The notes: generated by a model not told the origin, from the letters alone. DNA of 64,000 nt from Merluccius polli (GCA_030340625.1 JAOPHQ010002297.1:104501-168500); one strand, 5' to 3'; counted from the stretch's first letter, positions 12,196 through 25,779 are shown. Program-made: numbers and translations.

Positions 12196-13008
12196 TTTAC
12201 ACAGTGCTTATATGTGTGTGTTTAAAACACAGATGCTTACTCACTTAACATGTTTCCTGCATGGAAATATGCCGTTATGGCGTCATGGTAGTTCATTAAC
12301 ATTGCATTAACTTGGTTAAGCAGAGGTTCTTTGGAAATGTTGGGTGTTGCAAACATATAGTTTTGTGACTGGGGGACTTGCAAATGTGCAACACACAGAT
12401 TTAAGTCCCATTGTATTTAGTCAGTGCTAAACTCCTTGCTGAAACTTTAATTCAAATTGCTGTGTCTTTTGTTGGATTTAGGATTATGTGGTTTTCTTTT
12501 GTACATCCAAACATTAGCATTGAAGTTGCATTTTTGCAGAACAATAATCTTAGGAAGAGATGGAAATGGACAATACATTTGAAATGGACAGTGAAATGTG
12601 TTCCAATTGTACAGACGATTATGATGTTCGAGGAGGTTGCACCATGTCTGTTGTCTGTCCCACTTTCCATGGTTAAAGGTTAATGAGTCACTGATAACCT
12701 TTTGCTTGTAAAAAAAATAGACGTTTTTTGTATTTCAGGTTTTAAGTAAACCCTTTTCTTCATTGGAAAAGGTTTGAAGAGACCACTTTCCTCACCCTTT
12801 ACGACATCAGCCCGGCCTTAATATGAAGTTAGGTACTTTCTGTTGCGTTTGAGAAAATGCATTGATTTTTCAAAAATAGCTGTCTCTTTCACAGTGTGTT
12901 ATTAATGGTTTCAAATCATGATTGACCCACTGATGGTAGAGCATCCATCAGACGCTGTGCTGTTCAATGCGGTGGGAATTGTAATGGATTCCTTACACTC
13001 CTTATACC

Positions 13009-13464
13009 TAGCCTGGCTCCGCCCGCCTACGTACTTCCGCTCAATTTTCATTTCACTTCAGTACTAAGGTCTGGCGGTGCTGTATGTTAGAACGATTTCT
13101 TTTCCCTCAAATGTGCCTTCCAATCAGCGAACAGGAGGCGCGGCCTGAGAACAGTGACGTATGGTCGTGCGCGAATTTCAGTTATTGAGCGGAAGTACGG
13201 AGGCGGGCGGAACCAGGCTAATGCTAATGCTCACTGCATCTGCCGTTTGTATACTGCGCGCAACGTGGTTTCTGGCGCATGAAATACGTCACGACCAAAC
13301 GTTAGCGATTGGTTAAGGCAGATCCAGAGTGGCACTGGGCAGAGCCAATAGGTTTTAAACTTCAACAGCACCCGCCTTCAAGTGAGAAATCGTTTGTCTC
13401 TACAGCACTGCTAGACCTTTAGTATGAATGAAATGAGTACCAAGGTCTAGTTAGGACTAGGCTA
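13009..13464. mobile_element. TAGCC-end non-autonomous element with 9-bp duplication
   Basis: The element runs from TAGCCTGG to CTAGGCTA. It is flanked by the exact 9-bp direct repeat CCTTATACC at 13000-13008 and 13465-13473. Inside, 13009-13045 and 13184-13220 form a second inverted repeat matching at 35 of 37 positions, so the left 212 bp alone look like a complete inverted-repeat unit. It shares ends and internal motifs with the element at 26146. No coding frame is present. Confidence 0.8.
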
Positions 13465-13898
13465 CCTTATACCTTTGTTGCCTCTCAAAAAAAAGAAAAG
13501 AAAAACGGCACACACTCGAGACTGGATGAGTTGTCGATTTCGGTCAGTTACTGCTACGAGTTTCTAGGGTGGATTACAACATGTTACATGTGTGTTACTA
13601 AGCAGCAGAACATAGGTTCAAGCCCGGCGGCGGTGTGTGGTGCAACTGCTCTGGTCCCAACTGTCACAATGCTTACATGGCGTCTAACGTCCCAAAGTAC
13701 CAACCTGGTTATACTAACATACAGTGACAAGGTCAATTGTGTGTATGGTATATTTACAGCCCATTAAAAGGCTCTACTGCTCAGTGCTTGATATTTGTTA
13801 TTTATAAACCACTTTATTTTCCGTGGCAGCATTAAACTAATTCACCTGGTTTGATCTCTAGAGGCGCTAATGACGTAGCCACCCACTCACAATCTCAC

Positions 13899-14090
13899 TC
13901 ATACGCACACACAAACACATTAGCCAGACACACACACACATACACCCTTGTGCAGCGCACACACACACACACACACACACACATACTTTGTGACACACAC
14001 ACACACACACATTCGCTCTTGCATCACACACACACACACACACTCACACACACACACACACATACACACACATACACACACAAAAACACA
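13899..14090. repeat. CA microsatellite, interrupted
   Basis: Several (CA)n blocks are separated by short unique bases. They give spurious His-Thr frames. Confidence 0.95.
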
Positions 14091-14629
14091 CACACAAACA
14101 AAAAACATGGTACCCAACATTATCTTCTTTAGCGTATCTTTTGTCTTTCTACGATCAAGTATTGGGAATAAACCAGCCTGTCACCAGTCTGTGAACAGGG
14201 CTAGCAGAAACAGTGCTGCAACCAAGCCTATGACTATAAAGCAGTAATATCATTCCAACACTGTAATGGCATTGGTATTAAAATGACACTTTGCTTTAAT
14301 GTCCAAACGATGTTGTTAATGTTAGCAGCTTATGGTGACCAGTGTAGAACTGGTTTCAGGCAGTATTTTCACTGCACCACCATGCAAAAAAAAATAGGAG
14401 GACTCTAAGGTCAGTTAATATACTTAATGCATTATGTAGCCTGAACAACTACGTCGTCTTTGTGGATTCACAATCCATAAGTTTGGATTCATAGCGATGC
14501 ATTATGGAGCCAAATATATAACTAAACTGTAGTTTTATTAAGCCTTGTCTAAAGCAGTAACCTTGAAAACTCAACTGTAGACCTACTCTGTGTTGTGGGA
14601 ATAGGAAATAAGCACTGCACCAAAGAAGA

Positions 14630-15150
14630 ACACATACATTAAAACCTTGGGTACCATCCATTACCTGCATTATCATACTTATAGCTACTCTTCTGCAACC
14701 CCCTCCTCTTCATAACCATGGAAAAAAAATACTCTTACACATTAAATGTCAAGCACATGCACATCCCTTTTTATTGTTTTCATAGCTTTGAACAAGAGCA
14801 AGTTCACTTTGTACAACATAAAGAAAACTGAAATAAAAACCTCCTCCATGACTGGAGAAAATAATGAACCCACGGCATAGAAGAGAAGCACAAACATAGA
14901 GAATAATGAACCCACTGCATATAAGAAAAGCACAAAAATCAAAGCACATAAATTAAAACCTTGGGTACCATACATTATCATACTTATATCTACTTTGCTG
15001 CGTCCTCTTCTTGTCCAAGGGGAAAAAAATACACATCACATTTCAAGCACATAAACATCTCTTTTTTGTTTCCATAGTTTTGAACAAGAACAAGATCATT
15101 TTGTACAACATAAAAAAAAAACAGGAATAAAAACCTCATCCATGACAAGC
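14630..15150. repeat. Diverged tandem duplication, unit about 300 bp
   Basis: TTAAAACCTTGGGTACCAT appears at about 14639 and again near 14952. TTTGAACAAGAGCAAG at about 14787 recurs as TTTTGAACAAGAACAAG near 15079, followed in both by TTTGTACAACATAAA and AATAAAAACCTC. The middle also contains a shorter repeat of AATAATGAACCCAC. Confidence 0.8.
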
Positions 15151-15589
15151 TCTGAATGCCAGAAACACAACAGGATGTTTAAGATCCTGGCACATTAACA
15201 AGTTGTTAGCAGCTGTTGTGATCACAGAACGACTTCTCATGAAGAGGAAACTTGTTTGTCAGATGGGAGTTATTCCCTTTGTTCGCACTGGTGTCTGTTC
15301 TACTTTTCTACGAAAAAGAAAAGAAATCAAAGACAATGAGGTAGCAAAAGTTTGACATCTCCACACATACTATGGTTACCGATGTAACGTATTGTTCCTC
15401 TCAAAATGGATACTCAATCACTGCAGCGCATTGCATCTTCCTGGCCTGTGTGTGAACAAGACGGTGCTGTTTGTATTTTTTTGCCATAATCACCCAAAAA
15501 AAAGAAAAATTGCCACAAAACTCTCTGTCTTTCCGCCACATTTGCCCGCTGGCCGTGAAGGACGCTACTTGCCAGTGGCGGTAGCATTG

Positions 15590-15835
15590 GCTGTCATGCG
15601 GCCTTACGGCATACCAAGGTCCCCCCTCTCCCCGCTCTCCCCCCTCTCCCTCGCTCTCCCCTCCCCTCTCCAGGCCATTTCCCCAACGGTGGGGATGAAC
15701 ATCGTGAACATTGACCTCTGTCATTCCTGCCGGGCGAACAGCCTGCGGCGGGGCCCGGTGGGGCCCGTCGGGGCGCCACGCAGGGCCAGCACTGGGCCAG
15801 CGCTGCAGCTGTCGCCCCCCTTCATTACCATGCGC
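15590..15835. other. GC-rich intronic patch, no gene recognised
   Basis: This is a CpG-containing, C-rich segment with overlapping open frames of about 148 codons on both strands. The residues (Pro, Arg, Gly, Ala rich) follow base composition and match no family I know. It could be a conserved non-coding element, or just GC-rich intron. Confidence 0.4.
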
Positions 15836-16652
15836 TGATGAGGAGCGCATTTCACTGCTCGCATTTCACCGCTCGGAGTTCACCGATGCGGTGCCTTGTT
15901 AAAGAAAGGCTAGCCGTGGCTGAATACATTTTATATACCATAGATATTTACATATACTATATAGAGAAATATAGATGTAGATATATTTTTGGTTTCTCTT
16001 GTTTATCCTTAATAGTGCCATATCTTTATGTTAACAATCGGGAAAAATGCATGTGCCGTTTCTTCTCACTTCTTATAACTCCTTCCCATAACCCCATCGC
16101 TGATAACCAAAGCCCTTACAAAACCCCCACCCACAACCTTATAAGAATAAAGAATCAACCATAGCGGGTTTTTTTTCTAGGATTCGCTATGTTGCTGTAT
16201 ACCCTAATGCCGCCTTCATTAGGGTTCGGATGTGGCTCTGTGACAGATATATTAGGAAGTCAGCTCTTGTCTGAGGCGTTGAGGAGGAGCGTGTCTAGGT
16301 AACAGGCTAATCCAAGTCTCCAGGTGCTTTCACCTGCCCCTTCTCCAGAGAAGCAATTATTTTGTGTGTGTCAGTGTGTGTGTGTCAGTGTGTGTGTGTG
16401 TGTGTGTGCGTGCGTTTAATGCTAATGCAGCCAGTCTTCCCGCCCTGGCCTGAGCCCTTTGCTAATCGGTTGTTTGCAGTCACGTGACACATATGACACG
16501 CAGATTTCAAATGGAGGGCAGGAAGTGAAATGCAGAATGCGAATCAGCAGTGCTCTGTTTATGTCAACAGTTTGCAACATTTGAGAAAAATAGAAAAATA
16601 CATTGGAATTGATTCGTATTGTTAAAAAAATGCAAAAAGTCTGTAGACTTAA

Positions 16653-17170
16653 GGCCCAATCCCAATTCCCTTCCCATGGCCCTACCCCTAGTTCCCCCTT
16701 CCCATGGCCACTCCTCTACTGGTAGTGGCCCTTCAGAGCCGAGCCACGGGGGGCAGGGGTTGAAATCTTCACCTACAAAATGGGACACCACATTGGTTTA
16801 ACTACCAGCCAGCGGTCCAATGCTTGTCATAGTTAACGGATGAATTACATAAATTACACAATAAACAAGGGTTACATTTGATGAGAGTTTAATGTTTACT
16901 GAGGTCCTGCATATCGGCAGCATCAAACACTGAATCGTGTTCCTACATATTCCTTTGCATCTACATTAAACATATTGAACATTTTTGCATGATTATTTGC
17001 GAAACTATACATTTATGGGCTTTTTTCCCCCTCACCGGTAGCCATGTTTAATTTTACGCTGCCTCAGTTTGCAAAGCATTCTGGTCCCTAAAGGAAACAG
17101 GACACCCTACCCTACCCTAGGAAGGGTAGGGCCAAGTGGTAGGGCCAAGGGAGGGAATTGGGATTTGGCC
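16653..17170. mobile_element. MITE-like element with ~20-bp inverted ends
   Basis: The left end GGCCCAATCCCAATTCCCTT (16653-16672) and the reverse complement of the right end (17151-17170) match at 18 of 20 positions. Internal CCCTACCC and GGGTAGGG blocks near each end add to the symmetry. A convincing target duplication was not found, so the exact borders and the superfamily are open. Confidence 0.65.
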
Positions 17171-19556
17171 AAAGTCATTATCTCATACTGCAGACCTCGC
17201 ATTACACCAGGGATCACATGAAAGGCTTCAAAAGCCTGAAGGCATATCATTTCTTCGTGTGCGGATGGGTTCATGAATTGGGAACCAAAATACTAAGGTC
17301 AACTAGTTCGCCAAGGTAAATGTATGTGTTTAGTTTTTCAAGCTATAAAAGCCTACAAGTCACAATGCTTAGGATGGGTTGTACCAACCGTAAAAGCCTT
17401 ATTAACCTTGCTTCATAGCGTTGTATCCTTAAACTATTAGGCTTGAACAGCAGGCAATGCTTCGGTTCTTGTGCCTCCGGTGGCAGCAAACTGTGTTGAA
17501 AGTCTGCTTTCGTCTGCTTTCGACTTTCTTTTCTCATTTTTTGTATCGCATAGCGTCTCATTCAGAGACTTTGCCCATTTTGGCGCTCTCTGTGAGTGCG
17601 ATCCAGCGGCGCTGTCTCTGGCGCTGGAGTCGGACCTGGCTGCACTACGGTACATTTTGTTGCTTGTTACCCAGAAATCAACCATTTAAAGTGTAGGTGA
17701 ACCCGCTGTTTCTGCTTGAATTCGAACACTAGCAGATTTTAAAACATGCGTTTTGGGCTAAGAGTTCGAGGGGGGGGACGTTTTATCCTCATGGTTACAA
17801 CCCACGCCAACTTTGTGCTACTTTTTTTTTAAGCTAGTACAGTCGTTGTGTATGAGCATTATAATGAGCGAGTTGTATATGAAACGCGCCACACACCGTG
17901 GCGTTATACTATAAGTGTCCGACAAAATGGCATAAATTACTATGTTGAAGATCATATGAGACATATTAACACGTTTAAAAACAATGATTTTAGGTTCACT
18001 GCCGCTTTAACGGAGTATCCCAGAAAATCCTATCACTTAAAATCGCTATAATGCCCCAAAAATGGCCAACATTTTCAAGCTCGCGCCACATAATCCTGCT
18101 CCCTCGCACCAACATGTGGCCAGCTCAGGAGCCGCCACTGATGAAAACTATGAGTTTTTTCTTGGTTTAAGCAACTATACATGATGCAAATGATCTGCAT
18201 GTTGTCTGTTCTCAAGAAGAGTAGTCATGTATATCCAGTGTATATCCATTGAGCACTTCCTGCCCTCCATCTCATGTTTGCTCCACTGGTCAACGTTATC
18301 TGCTAACAACCTATTGGTTGTGTTAGAAATTCCATCCAGGTACAAGATGGACCTACTCCTTCCTCCTTCCACTCCCAGCCTCTTCACGTTGCTTTGTTTT
18401 CTTGGCTTTTTTTTGTTTTCTGCTCCGTCAACGCTTTCCTTTTGATATGCATATCAATAAAATGTTTTATTCATGCACTGAAAAAGCAGAAGACTGATTG
18501 GAGAGATGGCCTTGCGGTGGGGTTGTGTTGTGTGCAAAGCATTCTGGCGTCAGCGACATGGTGTGCCTGTTGTTGAAAGACATTCGTGACGCGGCATCTT
18601 TTGAACGGGTGATTTATGCAACGGTCCCTCACAGACAGATACAGATAATACAGATAAGCTGTGACCGTACATCCCCATCGCTCTTGTCATCCCCCACACT
18701 GTTTTTTAGACCTTAACAGATCGTATTAGGTATTCACAGTGAAACTGTGGATACTTTTATTGTTATTGCTAGCAGATATTATTTTTGATTGATAAAGCCT
18801 GTAGCGCAGCCCCTGATTGTTCAGAACTTTTCAAAATTGTGCGATGACATATGTATTCTACAACGTAAGCAGGTCTCGGTACCAACTTGGTAGGTTTGGT
18901 ACCACTTTGCCCATAGGGGGTGCTATAATTCACGGTCAAAGTTAAATTCTCAGCCCCGCCACCCCAAACGACGGAAATTTCAAAAACTTGGTATATAGGC
19001 CTTATTTTACATGCTGAGCATTGCCTCTTCGACACATAAGGTCCGTCTGGATAGATTTTTCTGTACTGTGAACATTTTGGGAAAACTTCAAAAATCTTCT
19101 TTTTAATAACCACCAGCCCAAATGACAACGCATTTGGTACAGGCGCTCTATGGACATGCCTGATGAAATGTTATTCATTGATTTAAAAAACAATACAAAA
19201 TGTCAGTTATGCAGAAATCAAGGGGGCGCAAAGTCACACATAAACAGCATTTACTGTCAAACCATGACTCGGAGTCACTCCAAATTGCTTGGCTTGACTT
19301 ATCTCATCGCCCCGAGTGACCAGCCCCCGCACATTGCGGGGAAAAGGGCGGTCGCTGGGGTCGCGGTCGCTGGGGTCGGCGGTGCATACTGTGAATACCT
19401 TTTGAGGCTGTGAGTAGCTTTAACTTAATTGTGTCTTTTCTATTGTTAGTGGGACTGCATTGCTAATTGAATAGCTGCATAGGAACATGGATCAGACAGG
19501 GACGACGAGGTAAAGGATGGCATTTGGTTCACAGTTCCTCTCCTCTCATGGGAAAC

Positions 19557-19571
19557 ACACATACACACACA

Positions 19572-19648
<77 letters not shown>

Positions 19649-19663
19649 ACACACACACACACA
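19557..19663. repeat. CA microsatellite
   Basis: (CA)n with ATACAC interruptions. A GT tract follows at 19838-19873. Confidence 0.95.
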
Positions 19664-20534
19664 CCTGTTCCCTCAGAACACCAGCTGCTGTTTAATCACA
19701 ATACTTAAGATGTGGAGTTTAATTAGAAAAAAATTCACTCATTCAATCATGTCAGTGTTTATTAGATCGCCTAGTTTCTCCTGGGGCCCCACGGGCCTTA
19801 ACCAGGGTAGAGACGATTACAGTTACTACTGCCAGTAGTGTGTGTGATTGTGTGTGTGTGTGTTGTGTGTGTGTCTTTTTTGAACATGAAGCTCAAAAGG
19901 TAAGACTATTTTCGTAAAGAAAAAAAAATCCTACTTGTGCAAAAGCAGCACCAGCTGAACACCCCCACAAAGGGCATTTCTAATACAATTGCACTTGGCC
20001 ATGGTGATATCACACATGCTAAGACTTGTAAACCTGCCTTCCAAGTAACAGGGGAATGTAGTCATCTTATGGAAGCTGTGATTAGTCTATCTGTCTTACA
20101 GGAAGGGGGGGGGGGATAGCCTACGGCACAATTGCTCAAACACAATGTAATTAGGGGATAATAGGAAGAAAGAAAAATAAAGGTGAATTAATAAGTAACT
20201 ACCGCTGTCTTTAAGAATACGCTCCCGTTCTGTGTCGGCGACCTACAAAATATCAGAGCGCGGCGCAGGACCATGATGCTTTGCGGTAGCCAAAGAGGTG
20301 ACCTCGTGCTGTGGCAACCCTGTTTGCAAACAATGCGTGATGAATTAACGGCTCGCCTAATATAGGTTGTGTGGAAAGGTACAGGTGGCCGCCTGTGTTG
20401 TTCCAATTAGCAAGACTGCGCTGAACCATGAGAACAACACACTGGAAGTGGTGACACAAAAGCACGGCAACGATACAGCCTTGTCTTGCGGGAGGGAGAT
20501 AGAGTAGTCGTGGCTGGGCTGTGGGTGTTTGCAT

Positions 20535-20990
20535 CCCGGTCCAAAGGTCCGGGGTTAGATCTAGGGCTGGGATGATATGCTTATCTCCCGATACTACCGC
20601 GATACTTGGGTGCCATGTATTGTGATTGTGTATTGTGATTGCGAATCGATATTACGATTTATTGCGATTTTTTGAGTCATACACATTTGTTTTGAAAAAA
20701 GTTGAGTCTTCTGGAGACTGTGTATCATGAGGTATATTTCCAAAAACAATGCACATCACATGTCAGTCAGTCTTTATGACTTTTATTTCAGCAGCATCAT
20801 TGCTACTGTTGATAAAAAAATCATAAAAGAAAATCGTAAAATTAAAAATCGTGATACCCCGCTCCATGTCGGTATCCTAGGCATCCTAGAGCCAGATAGA
20901 CGTCTAACGCCTTAATGACCTGCATCTGAATTCACTGCAAGTCACCTTGAATGAAACTAGACAGTGCTAAGTAACTAAATAATTTCCTTC
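20535..20990 (+). mobile_element. SINE interrupted by a probable hAT-like remnant
   Basis: A tRNA-like head (GGTCCGGGGTTAGATC, B-box-like) ends at about 20563. TAGGGCTGGGATGATAT, a typical hAT-like 5' end, begins immediately. It continues with AATCGATATTACGATT motifs to near 20870. The SINE body then resumes with GACGTCTAACGCC, TCTGAATTCACTGCAAGTC and TAACTAAAT. I could not match a right inverted end or target duplication, so the inner element is probably deleted on its right. Confidence 0.5.
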
Positions 20991-21562
20991 CTTCTATCTC
21001 TTAGGAATAAACAGAAACTGTCTGGGTCCATGTAACGCACCAGAAAATCCCTATCACTTCTAAATGTAATAACACAACAGAAATACAGAAATACACATGT
21101 GTTTGACAGCGCCCTGGGGTTACATTTTCTATTCTATTTACAGTATAATACTATGAAATGCAGTTTCAATGACAGTTTCAATGTATTTTGCTTGTTGTCA
21201 AAATAATAGATGAGAGAAACAAGTAGTGTGGAGTTCATACACTTGCTTGCTCTTCAGGCGCTTCGCCTCGCACCTGCTGCCTCTCGCCGATGCCGTCACT
21301 GCTGTTAAATGGATTGGGTTAGCGTCGCAACTTGTTACAAATGAAACCACCAAGTGTATTCACCACAACTATGATGAAGATTAGTGAGTAATTAGGCCAA
21401 AGATAAATCAACATGTATTACTTTTGCATTCGTTCCTTCATTCAATCATCGATCATTCACTTATTCATACATTTTCCCATTGATCCATCGCAAAAATTAA
21501 ATTATTTAAGACAGTCATTTAGTGTCATTAAATACATTTGTTACATTTGGTAAAAGCCGAAA

Positions 21563-21585
21563 GCTTCTCGACCTTTTGGTAAGAA
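21563..21585 (+). pseudogene. U2 snRNA 5'-end fragment
   Basis: GCTTCTCGACCTTTTGGTAAGA matches the 5' end of U2 spliceosomal RNA (GCTTCTCGGCCTTTTGGCTAAGA) with one substitution and one missing base. Similarity stops after that, so this is at most a truncated retrocopy and not a functional gene. Confidence 0.5.
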
Positions 21586-23763
21586 AATGCTCTTGATCGT
21601 TATGTGCACACACTCAAAATGCTGTCTTCAGGGCAGAACGATATATGATTATTGGTGCAGGGAATGAGATCAGACTTGACATACCTTCAATAAACAATAT
21701 AGTATTATATCTACAATATCATCTGCAATGTGTACCTATGATATTCAATATTCCTTTACGAAGAGCAGCATATTAGTGTAGAGACAAAGCCACAGTAGGC
21801 CTACAATATGTCGAGGAAATACGACAGGGTCACATGTTATACATACAGTACACAGTTCCAGCACCAATAGCAAGGCTGTGGGCCCATTCAGACAGGACAC
21901 GCTGTATCCATTTCTGTGGCTTGTGGCAGAGAAGGCACTGAACAAAGACGCTACACGTAGCACTGATCGGAGCCTTAAGTCGCCGTGCGTGGACGGTCCA
22001 CGCACTTCACGCATTTTATAGTCGCCAGATATTCTCCTGGACGACATGGGGCACTGAACACGAATCGCATGAAAAACTGCAGTTTTTTGGTATTTACCAT
22101 TTCTTATGGAAAGTGTCGTTATTGTCAGAAAAGGCTGACACAGAGCTGCTGCTTCTCGATGCGGAGGAAGACATCATTTGTACGCTGTTGCCTTTATAGA
22201 GAAGGCGTTTGAGGAGGAGGTGATGGGGTGTGCGCCCTTGACACCCATGGTAGACACGTGACGACAACAACGGGAGCGCAGGAAGTCGAAAACAGCATGT
22301 GTGACATCATCTGAAATCCTCCAATCGCATCCATGATTTTGGACGCGCAGTTCGCGCACAGCTTCGGTATTCCGCTGTATGAACCGCACGCGAGGGCTGC
22401 GATGACGTCATTATTGGTTCGCACCGCTGTGCGCAGTTCATGCATGATCTTTTAGCGCCTGAGCACTGCAATGTACAGACGCCCTCATGGGACCAATTTA
22501 CAGCCAACAGCCAGTTTGCATTTCCCACATTTTCAACTATTTCCACATTACGTTACTTTTTTTTCTTGGGAAAATTGCTTTTCTTTACGTATGTGCTATG
22601 ATTCTATGAATTCCTGTTTGCGTTGCCTGGTAACGATATGATTGGCACACAAGAGTTAGCTTTGCTCTGTAGTGAGTGTATCAGGCTTGGCTATCTGACG
22701 TTTTACTCCCTACTCATTGGAGGTGTGTGTCCAATACATTATAGTATGATATACATGCACCACTACTCTGTTTACAATACAATAATATTGGAGTAACATG
22801 ATATACTTACATTACAGTATTCATGCGCCATGGGCAACATGACTTACATACAATACAATAGTTCTAACACGCACATGATATATGTACTTATACAGTAGGG
22901 TATTCCTGCCCCAATCTCAGCAGGTTCCTCTGTATGTAATACACTAATACAAGTACTTCAAGTCTTTTTATACTTTAACACAGTGGTTCCCAAAAATTAT
23001 TTTGGTTCCTATTTGGTAAGAATTAACAGCAACTGTACTTTACAGTCGGCGATGGCAGAGCTTCAACATTTCAAATATCGATATGAACTGTGCGCCAGGG
23101 CCGTGATTACATAATGTTGGGTTCGCGGCGGCTCGGGCAGTTCATGACGGATTGCGCAGTTCATGCACGGCGACTATCAACTTTAGCACTTCAGTGCACG
23201 CGCGCAAGCTTTTGTGCGCAACACATTTCCCCTCACTTAAATACATTGAATTATCTCTTCTATCCCATCTCCCTGTGCCCCGCCCCCCCCCCCCCCGCAG
23301 TATCCCTACACCTCCCAAGCCCAAGGGAGGCAAGCCTTCCACTTTGGGAAAAGCGGCTTTTACCTCGTACAGAAGACAGCAGGTAGCAGACAGTGTTTTT
23401 CCATTGTAACAACATGGTAGATTGAAGTCCATGTGTGTTCTGCAGCAGGTTGGATTCCTGGTTGGAATTGCGAGGGAATGATGGAGCAGACCGATGAGTG
23501 AGTAGTGGATGTAATGATGTAAGGTATGGAAGGAGCGTCGGGAATACCGGCTGGAGAAAGGTAAACGGCTGATCCCGGTGTTCAGAGAGCAGCACGTATT
23601 ATAATAATAGTTAAATTACAACATTATTACATTAAAGTCAAGCATATTAATTGTCGTCAGTTGAATCAGAAAATCAGAAATTCGGAATAGAGCTTCATTG
23701 CCATGGGAGTTTGACCATACAAGGATTTTTTTTCTGGTATGTTGGAAGAGTGGGTATAAAATA

Positions 23764-23779
23764 TAATAATAACAATAAC

Positions 23780-23818
<39 letters not shown>
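23764..23818. repeat. AAT trinucleotide repeat
   Basis: (AAT)n with two AAC variants. It yields poly-Asn or poly-Ile frames. Confidence 0.95.
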
Positions 23819-24797
23819 CATAATCACTATAATAGTAACTATGATATTATTATCCTGATCAGGGTCACATTGCAGGTATTGCACAGACACACACACACCA
23901 TTTTGTAAATGTCAAAATGATACAATAGAAGATACAATTTAATTTAAAAAGAATAATTTGATTAATTTGCTCAATGGAAAGAATCGCCAGGCACTGATGG
24001 ACCTTTGCACTCTACAAAAATGAAATGTATTAATGTAAATTAAATAATACATATATTTCTTCTTTGGATGAAACGGTTCTGTGGGCGGATAATTTTCCTG
24101 GTGCAGGACTTGATCTGCTGTGCTGGTGTCATGTGAGCTTTTAGATGACAGACTGTGAGACGGGCGTTGACACCCAGGAGAGAGGGCCTGACGCCAGGCC
24201 AGTAGGGAGGCGCTGTAGCTGTATGCCGTTCTGTGTAAACATAACACATAATGTTTTGCTTTTCCAACTCGTTGTTGTCTATTCAGCACAGCACCTTGAG
24301 TAGCCTACAAAGAAACAAATGAAAGTGTTGCTTTTTTGGAGTTAATGGCCTTGAATTTTTTGAATGGGCATGAAAATGAATGCTATCAATTTGATGGTGA
24401 ATCTCAGTAGGGATTAGCATGGATGCTGTATTAATTACCACATGGCTGACATAATTGTGCGTTCAATAGTATGGATGTATACCTTTTAAATGAGGTCTCA
24501 TTATTTGACCACATCAAACATCAACACTTAATGAACATCGCATTTTAATGAAAAATAAGATGCCATCGACCTATTCTTTCAGTATTCAAGCTGTATTATT
24601 TTCTGCCATATGAAATGGATAGCAATCAATTTTATATATTTTTCATTCAGTTGTATCAGTTATAAACACTGTTAATGGACTGCTTGACTCCATTTTATTA
24701 AGTATTGACCTTGTTATTTCAGTTATGCTAATTCCGTTAGCTAACATGCTAATGGACCTGCAGTATTTTGGTATTGTTGTATTGTTATTATATGTAA

Positions 24798-24939
24798 GGG
24801 ATAATGCCCGACGAGGTGTCCATTATCAGAAGTTAATGGACGACGCGGAGGCGTGAACCGTCCGACGCGAAGCGGAGGACGGTTGCTTCCGCGAAGTCCA
24901 TTAACTTCTGATAATGGACACCTCGAAGGGCATTATCCC
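24798..24939. other. 142-bp near-perfect hairpin
   Basis: The arms at 24798-24841 and 24896-24939 are reverse complements at 42 of 44 positions. Inside them CGCGGAGGC pairs with GCTTCCGCG (one mismatch) and AACCGTCC pairs with GGACGGTT, leaving a short loop. Almost the entire 142 bases can fold on itself. CTTATACCATGGTC follows at once. A reverse copy of that motif (GACCATGGTATAA) lies 1.1 kb away at about 26049, so this may be one end of a larger element. Confidence 0.8.
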
Positions 24940-25236
24940 GCTTATACCATGGTCACTTGCCAAAGAAAATAAATTAAGACCATTAATTAATATTTGCATG
25001 CGTTTTACAATCAAAATATAAAGTTGTTCACAAGCCATAATTTGGCTTCCCTAGTAACGCCTGAGGGTCTGACTAATACCTGGAACAATCATTACCCTCC
25101 CGTAAGGTTCTTATGCAACGGAAACGTTGTTCACTCCTCCAGTAAATAGGACGGACCTTAGATACGACTTGGCAACGGGACGTATTCTAGTCCGCCCAGC
25201 TATGAGCCAGAGAGCTGACGTAATGCATTGTACATC

Positions 25237-25779
25237 GGGAATCGCGACGGCCTACTTTCAACATAAAGTGTACATATTTATAATTTGAAATATGTCCCAG
25301 CCTTTACACCACAGATACTATAGGGTCTATAGCATATAACCGTGTTTTCTGATTACAGTTTAATGCATTTTTCACAATTTACCAGCTGTCGTTTTGACGA
25401 CTAATCACCGCGCCATTCGTTTCAATGGGAATCGCGACGGTCTATACTTTCAATAAAGTGTACATATTTATAATTTGAAATGTGTCCCAGCCTTTACACC
25501 ACAGATACTATAGGGTCTATAGCATATAACCGCGTTTGCTGATTACAGTTTAATGCATTTTTCACAATTTACCAGCTGTCGTTTTGACGACTAATCACCG
25601 CGCCATTCGTTTCAATGGGAATCGCGACGGTCTATAATTTCAACATAAAGTGTACATATTTATAATTTGAAATGTGTCCCAGCCTTTATACCACAGATAC
25701 TATAGGGTCTATAGCATATAACCGCGTTTTCTGATTACAGTTTAATGCATTTTTCACAATTTACCAGCTCTCGTTTTGA
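25237..25779. repeat. 190-bp tandem repeat, about 2.9 copies
   Basis: Units start with GGGAATCGCGACGG at 25237, 25427 and 25617. Copies differ by only a few bases. The third copy diverges near 25775. The unit contains TAGGGTCTATAGCATATAACC and CGTTTTGACGACTAATCACC. Confidence 0.9.

Noticed and set aside
13560..13660. Possible tRNA-like B-box (TAGGTTCAAGCCCGGCGG)
   Set aside because: No matching A-box, cloverleaf or SINE body could be recognised around it.
15392..15850. Overlapping 148-149 codon frames on both strands
   Set aside because: GC-rich composition keeps both strands open. Residue content is low complexity and no family motif is visible.
18735..19230. Possible dispersed fish repeat (TATTCACAGTGAAACTGTGG and GGTACCAACTTGG motifs)
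   Set aside because: It looks like sequence common in fish genomes, but I cannot define its ends or class from this window alone.
22981..23010. CAGTGGTTCCCAAA-like sequence, which resembles a hAT end
   Set aside because: Only a short match on one side. No opposite end or target duplication was found.
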